Source: Merdivivens faecigallinarum
GTDB taxonomy: Bacteria; Bacteroidota; Bacteroidia; Bacteroidales; UBA932
Direction: 5' to 3'
Length of the DNA stretch: 10,812 bases
Assembly (NCBI GenBank): GCA_017695055.1
Contig: JADILY010000058.1
Coordinates: forward strand, 1 to 10,812
Shown here: in pieces, positions 7,584-10,812 of the stretch
How positions within the stretch are numbered: the first letter of the stretch is position 1
Layout of the letters: every line of letters begins with the position of its first letter
Position numbers and translations under genes: made by a program
The notes under the pieces: generated by a model
The model's input: the letters and a program-made list of their open reading frames with translations, nothing else
What the model was told of the DNA's origin: nothing
Databases searched by the model: none

Positions 7584-9128
7584 TTATTTTGCAAAAGCCA
7601 CCGATCTGGTTTCACGGATGACGGTAATCTTTACCTGTCCAGGATAAACCATTTCGTCCTGTATTTTCTTCGCGATTTCAATCGAGATGTTTTCTGCCTC
7701 CTTGTCGGATACATGGTCTGCGCCGACGATGACACGGAGTTCGCGTCCTGCCTGGATTGCGTAGCTCTTCGTAACCCCGTTGAACGATTGTGCGATGTTC
7801 TCCATGTCTTTGAGCCTCTTGATGTACGACTCGATTACTTCACGGCGTGCTCCAGGCCTTGCCCCTGAAATGGCGTCGCCGACAAGTACGAGAGGCGCAA
7901 TGAGGGAAGTCATTTCGACTTCTTCGTGATGGGCTCCGATTGCGTTGCAGATTTCAGGTTTTTCCTTGTATTTTTCCGCCAGTTTCATTCCGAGGATGGC
8001 ATGAGGCAATTCAGGGTCTTCGTCGGATACTTTTCCTATATCATGAAGCAGACCGGCCCTTTTCGCCGCTTTCGGATTGAGCCCGAGCTCCGAGGCCATT
8101 GTAGCGCAGATGTTGGCTACCTCGCGGGAGTGCTGCAACAGGTTCTGTCCGTATGAAGAACGGTATTTCATCCTTCCTATCAGTTTTACAAGCTCGATGT
8201 GGAGTCCGTGGATGCCGAGGTCTATGCATGTCCTTTTTCCGGTCTCCATTATTTCGTCTTCAAGCTGTTTCGATACCTTTGCGACGACTTCTTCGATGCG
8301 GGCCGGGTGGATGCGTCCGTCAGTTACGAGCTGGTGCAGGGCAAGACGGGCGACCTCCCTCCTTACAGGGTCGAAAGCGGAGAGCAGTATGGCCTCAGGA
8401 GTATCGTCAACCACTATTTCTACTCCTGTAGCCGCTTCCAGGGCCCTGATGTTCCTACCTTCACGTCCGATGATACGGCCTTTGATTTCATCGCTGTCAA
8501 TATGGAAAACAGTAACGGCGTTTTCGATTGCCGTTTCGGAAGCCGTCCTCTGGATTGTGTTTATGACTATCCTTTTCGCTTCCTTGGAAGCTGTCAGCCT
8601 TGCTTCGTCCATCACATCGTTGATGTAGGAAAGGGCCTCTGTCCTGGCTTCGGCCTTCATGCTTTCCATCAACTGGTTCTTGGCTTCTGCCGCCGACATT
8701 CCAGCGAGGGTCTCTATCTGTACTATGACATCATTGCGAAGTTTGTCGTATTCTTCCGATTTCCTGTTTACCAGTTCGGTCTGTGTCCTCAGGTTCTCTT
8801 TCAGCGCCTCGATTTCCTTGTTCTTCTTGCCGAGTTCGGAAGACTGCTGGTTCAGAGCCAGTTCCCTTTGCTTGAGCTTGTTCTCGATTTGCTGGATTTG
8901 TGCGTTCTTCTCATTTATGAAGTGCTCGTGTTCGGTCTTCAGCTGGAGGAATTTTTCTTTTGCCTGGAAGATTTTTTCCTTTTTGATGTTTTCGCCTTCT
9001 TTTTCGGCTTCCATAAGGATACGTTCTTTCTTGTTCTTGAGAACGATATTCTTAATCAATAAATAGACGGACAGCGCAAGGGCTGCGGAGATTACGGCAG
9101 TCAGGATGACGGTAAATACAGTGCTCAT
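7584..9128 (-). CDS. rny: Ribonuclease Y, membrane-anchored endoribonuclease
   Basis: RNase Y starts mRNA decay by cutting single-stranded RNA at the inner face of the membrane. The 514-residue product has the full domain order at usual family length: one N-terminal membrane helix (about 5-27), a long charged coiled coil (about 30-190), a KH domain with IIGREGRNIRALE (219-231, GxxG at 221-224), and an HD phosphohydrolase domain with QHS (H333), GLLHDIGK (H362, D363) and AHHEE (H400, H401). The ATG at 9128 is the start because MSTVFTVILTAV begins the membrane helix directly. The open frame continues another 65 codons upstream, but that extension runs through the terminator and structured RNA after zapA and is not protein-like. 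The gene is transcribed toward a hairpin terminator at 7529-7556. Confidence 0.97.
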   Translation of the reverse strand: MSTVFTVILTAVISAALALSVYLLIKNIVLKNKKERILMEAEKEGENIKKEKIFQAKEKFLQLKTEHEHFINEKNAQIQQIENKLKQRELALNQQSSELGKKNKEIEALKENLRTQTELVNRKSEEYDKLRNDVIVQIETLAGMSAAEAKNQLMESMKAEARTEALSYINDVMDEARLTASKEAKRIVINTIQRTASETAIENAVTVFHIDSDEIKGRIIGREGRNIRALEAATGVEIVVDDTPEAILLSAFDPVRREVARLALHQLVTDGRIHPARIEEVVAKVSKQLEDEIMETGKRTCIDLGIHGLHIELVKLIGRMKYRSSYGQNLLQHSREVANICATMASELGLNPKAAKRAGLLHDIGKVSDEDPELPHAILGMKLAEKYKEKPEICNAIGAHHEEVEMTSLIAPLVLVGDAISGARPGARREVIESYIKRLKDMENIAQSFNGVTKSYAIQAGRELRVIVGADHVSDKEAENISIEIAKKIQDEMVYPGQVKITVIRETRSVAFAK

Positions 9129-9214
9129 AAATAATACAGCTATATAGTTTTTTAGGAAATAGTGGAGAGAATGTGATAAGGATGAAAGAAAAAAACCGCC
9201 AGAGATCGTTTTAC

Positions 9215-9240
9215 AAAAAAATCTTAATAAAATAAGATTT
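9215..9240 (-). terminator. Intrinsic terminator ending the structured RNA after zapA
   Basis: Read on the minus strand, an eight-base perfect stem AAATCTTA / TAAGATTT with a six-base loop (9240 down to 9219) runs into a further T tract (9220-9215). It lies 87 bases before the rny start and ends either the zapA message or the RNA just upstream, so rny would need readthrough or its own promoter. Confidence 0.7.
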
Positions 9241-9385
9241 GGGCTCCGACTTATTGGTTTTGACTTCCTACGTCCCGTATGGTACGGAATTCCCCTGCAA
9301 GGGGTAACTGAGAGGCCTGTCATTGCCTGCCGAGTAGACCCGTTAAAGTTTCAGTGTTGATTTCAGCGAAAGGAACTCTGACGGC
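9216..9385 (-). ncRNA. ssrS: Putative 6S RNA (RNA polymerase-binding regulatory RNA)
   Basis: The stretch between zapA and rny is too long for a plain spacer and has no convincing coding frame. It can form compact hairpins on the minus strand (CCCC/GGGG around 9296-9308 and CCGTA/TACGG around 9277-9289), a possible end-closing pair (GTTCC near 9375 with GGAGC near 9243), and it finishes in an intrinsic terminator. 6S RNA lies beside zapA in many proteobacteria, and I recall it being annotated between zapA and rny in Bacteroidetes. 6S RNA imitates an open promoter and holds sigma-70 polymerase in stationary phase. I could not fold the whole molecule by eye or confirm the central bubble, so this rests on synteny, length and terminator. 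A degenerate -7 box (TAACATTG, 9410-9403) could start it. Ends are approximate. The alternative is a structured rny leader. Confidence 0.55.
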
Positions 9386-9391
9386 TATATT

Positions 9392-9703
9392 TCAATGATC
9401 ATCAATGTTATCTTTTTCCAAGTATTTTTTAAGCCTGGAGGATAAATCTTCAATGTCTCCGCGGAGCGGGTCGTTGTCCATCCTGTTTTTCAACTCATGA
9501 ACCTTCTTTGCCATTATAAGGGCAATCATGGACAGGAAATCGCTCAAAGAGTTTCCGGGATATCTCTCCTTGTATTGGGAGAGAAGCTCGTTGACATCCT
9601 TGGCGCCTCGACGGAAATTGGCCTCATCATCGGGGCTCTTCACTTTCAATGAAAGCTCCCTGTCGGCAATCTTGATTTTTATCTTTTGTCCATCGTCATT
9701 CAT
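9392..9703 (-). CDS. zapA: Cell division protein ZapA
   Basis: This 103-residue cytoplasmic protein binds and bundles FtsZ filaments at the division site. The N-terminal half has the ZapA fold signature KIKIADRELSLKV (9-21) followed by a helix from about 26 to 45 (DEANFRRGAKDVNELL). The segment SDFLSMIALIMAKKVHEL (54-71) starts the long C-terminal coiled coil used for dimer and tetramer formation. Length is normal for the family. The ATG overlaps the stop of the upstream coiled-coil gene by four bases (ATGA, 9700-9703), so the two are translationally coupled. The following RNA and rny lie on the same strand. Confidence 0.92.
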   Translation of the reverse strand: MNDDGQKIKIKIADRELSLKVKSPDDEANFRRGAKDVNELLSQYKERYPGNSLSDFLSMIALIMAKKVHELKNRMDNDPLRGDIEDLSSRLKKYLEKDNIDDH

Positions 9704-9975
9704 CCGCCCAGCAGTTCTATGCAGTTATCTATCTCACGGATAAGTTTTCCGACCCTTTTCTTCGCATCCTTGCCGTCCTTTTCGGAGGAAACGGCGAAGG
9801 CGTGTGACAATTGCAAGTCGCTTATCTTCTTCTCCAATATTTCAATTGTACTTTTATTGGCATCGAGCTTTGCCTTGCATGCTTCGAGACGTTCCTGCAA
9901 TACTACGTTGTCGCTTTTGACCTTTTCGTATCTGGCCAAAAGGGTTTCGATAGATTGTGTTAAATCTTCCAGCAT
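9700..9975 (-). CDS. Small coiled-coil protein coupled to zapA (possible ZapB-like partner)
   Basis: This 91-residue soluble protein has no signal peptide or membrane segment. Residues about 3-55 form a strongly charged heptad-like coiled coil (LEDLTQSIETLLARYEKVK onward). A short non-coiled linker (about 58-70) and a basic-amphipathic tail, KRVGKLIREIDNCIELLGG, follow. It overlaps zapA by four bases and sits 26 bases behind a promoter-like -7 box, so it is the first gene of the division operon. In gammaproteobacteria ZapA works with ZapB, a small coiled-coil protein of about 80 residues; position and shape here suggest an analogous job, but I see no diagnostic sequence match and this is inference. 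The coding assignment itself is well supported by overlap and composition. Confidence 0.8.
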   Translation of the reverse strand: MLEDLTQSIETLLARYEKVKSDNVVLQERLEACKAKLDANKSTIEILEKKISDLQLSHAFAVSSEKDGKDAKKRVGKLIREIDNCIELLGG

Positions 9976-10000
9976 AATGGCAAACTCTCAACCTGTCGTG

Positions 10001-10008
10001 CAAAATTA
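10001..10008 (-). promoter_or_regulatory. Bacteroidetes-type -7 promoter box for the coiled-coil/zapA operon
   Basis: On the minus strand the sequence reads TAATTTTG, an exact match to the Bacteroidetes sigma-ABfr -7 consensus TAnnTTTG. A start site about seven bases downstream would leave a leader of roughly 19-20 bases before the ATG at 9975. The -33 element is weak (a T-rich TTTTCC near 10033-10028), so this is a good but not certain promoter. Confidence 0.6.
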
Positions 10009-10095
10009 ATAAAAAAATGCGAACTGGAAAAATGTTTTTGATGAATAGGGAGGAATAGGGCGGTTAGGCCAGGGTTTGCCATGGAAGCGGACATG

Positions 10096-10125
10096 AAAAC
10101 GGGCACGGTTTCCCGCGCCCGCTTC
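10096..10125 (-). terminator. Strong hairpin terminator after the oxidoreductase gamma gene
   Basis: Read on the minus strand, a 13-base stem (10125-10113 with 10108-10096, with a few G-U pairs) closes on a GAAA tetraloop (10112-10109) and ends in TTTT. It lies 36 bases after the stop of the gamma subunit gene and separates it from the promoter of the next operon. Confidence 0.75.
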
Positions 10126-10161
10126 AAATATGGGATATGTTTTTATATCTCCGTAGCTATC

Positions 10162-10713
10162 CTAGATTCTGTTCAGTATCTGAATGGACTGCTTTCCTTT
10201 TTCGATGGCCGCCTCGTTCATAGGGATGAGGTTGTGGTAACGTTCAGGAATCGATTTCATGAGTCCTTTTGTCACATTTTCCATCTCTACGATAGGTTTC
10301 ATCTGGAGAAACGCGCCCAGAACGACCATGTTGTAAACCTTGGCGCTTCCGAGTTCGGCAGCAACGTCAACGGCAGCTATCGAGCATACGGTGATGTCTT
10401 TGCGTGTAGGAAGGTGGGTTATGCCGTTAGGGTCGTAAATGAGCAGCCCGCCTGGTTTTACACGGCTTTCGAATTTGTCCAATGACTGCTGGTTGAGAGC
10501 GATGACGGTATCGTAAGTCGTGAGGATAGGTGAACTGATCTTCTTGTCGCTGAGGATGACGGTGACGTTCGCCGTACCGCCCCTCATTTCAGGGCCGTAG
10601 GAAGGCATCCAGGTAACTTCGAGGTTCTGCATGATTCCCGAGTATGCGAGAATCTTACCCATGGACAGGACACCCTGTCCGCCGAAACCTGCTATGATTA
10701 TTTCTTCTTTCAT
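10162..10713 (-). CDS. 2-oxoacid:acceptor (ferredoxin) oxidoreductase, gamma subunit
   Basis: This 183-residue cytoplasmic protein is the gamma subunit of a thiamine-diphosphate-dependent 2-oxoacid oxidoreductase, which converts a 2-oxo acid and CoA to acyl-CoA and CO2 while reducing ferredoxin. Family motifs are plain: IAGFGGQGVLSMGK (7-20), MPSYGPEMRGGTANV (36-50) and VYNMVVLGAFLQ (126-137). The length fits a stand-alone gamma subunit. The upstream gene, whose end is seen at 10741-10812, is the matching thiamine-diphosphate beta subunit; the 27-base gap implies one operon. Whether the substrate is 2-oxoglutarate (Kor) or a branched-chain 2-oxo acid (Vor) cannot be decided from this subunit, so I give no symbol. 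A strong terminator follows. Confidence 0.93.
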   Translation of the reverse strand: MKEEIIIAGFGGQGVLSMGKILAYSGIMQNLEVTWMPSYGPEMRGGTANVTVILSDKKISSPILTTYDTVIALNQQSLDKFESRVKPGGLLIYDPNGITHLPTRKDITVCSIAAVDVAAELGSAKVYNMVVLGAFLQMKPIVEMENVTKGLMKSIPERYHNLIPMNEAAIEKGKQSIQILNRI

Positions 10714-10740
10714 TGTATCAAAATTTTAATGTTTAATCTC

Positions 10741-10812
10741 CTACCTGTCTTTCAAGTCGCCGAGCTGATAGAACGGGAACATGTGTTCAACCATCCATTC
10801 GTTTGCCTTGAC
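10741..10812 (-). CDS. 2-oxoacid:acceptor oxidoreductase, thiamine-diphosphate (beta) subunit, C-terminal end only
   Basis: Only the last 23 codons and the TAG stop are in the window; the gene continues past the right edge. The end reads NEWMVEHMFPFYQLGDLKDR, like the tail of Bacteroidetes thiamine-diphosphate-binding beta subunits of Kor/Vor-type enzymes, which often finish in FPxxxLGDxK. The assignment rests on this short tail and on the gamma subunit gene starting 27 bases downstream on the same strand. Confidence 0.7.
   Translation of the reverse strand, partial: VKANEWMVEHMFPFYQLGDLKDR

Noticed and set aside
8077..9066. Long plus-strand open frames opposite rny (183, 287 and 135 codons)
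   Set aside because: They are antisense to a well-conserved RNase Y gene, have composition typical of a shadow frame, and match no family I know.
9129..9323. A 65-codon N-terminal extension of RNase Y
   Set aside because: It runs through an intrinsic terminator and structured RNA, and the ATG at 9128 places the membrane helix at the very N-terminus as in other RNase Y proteins.
9301..9350. CTGAGA followed by ACCC on the plus strand as a TPP riboswitch
   Set aside because: The rest of the THI-box (the CCTGATCTGG-like part and the closing stem) is missing and no plus-strand gene follows.
10043..10060. GAATAGGG repeated twice with a ten-base period
   Set aside because: Only two short copies in a spacer; not enough to call an operator or repeat array.
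10081..10485. 134-codon plus-strand open frame
   Set aside because: It crosses the terminator hairpin and lies antisense to the clear gamma subunit gene.

Overview
This window looks like a chromosomal segment from a Bacteroidales bacterium, possibly Alistipes/Rikenellaceae-like. The evidence is a GH97-family protein, SPII lipoproteins and outer-membrane beta-barrels in short operons, a perfect Bacteroidetes-type -7 box (TAnnTTTG) before the zapA operon, a zapA/rny neighbourhood, and a 2-oxoacid:acceptor oxidoreductase operon. Genes from 1 to 7518 read on the plus strand and everything from 7584 to the right edge reads on the minus strand. The two halves converge on a GC-rich hairpin at 7529-7556.

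Plus-strand half. The window opens inside a GH97-like gene (to 962) whose conserved catalytic motifs are largely replaced. It overlaps or closely abuts a nitrilase-superfamily amidase (989-1789), which is followed 32 bases later by a lipoprotein of the UshA/5'-nucleotidase family (1822-3579). Next come four tightly packed genes (3658-6574) forming two copies of a two-gene unit: a small outer-membrane beta-barrel followed by a surface or periplasmic lipoprotein. The copies are clearly homologous at protein level but far diverged. I do not recognise either protein family, and this is the most interesting part of the window. An EamA/DMT-type ten-helix transporter (6607-7518) closes the half.

Minus-strand half, in transcription order from the right edge. 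First is the C-terminal end of a thiamine-diphosphate beta subunit and a complete gamma subunit of a 2-oxoacid:acceptor oxidoreductase, closed by a strong hairpin terminator at 10096-10125. A promoter-like -7 box then precedes a small coiled-coil gene that overlaps zapA by four bases. The 263-base gap after zapA holds a structured stretch ending in an intrinsic terminator; its position next to zapA suggests 6S RNA. Last is rny (RNase Y).

Functionally the right half is housekeeping: central carbon and amino-acid oxidation, division, RNA decay. The left half is accessory envelope and nutrient-acquisition material. No CRISPR array, tRNA, rRNA, insertion sequence or phage gene was seen, and no gene-free stretch exceeds 300 bases.
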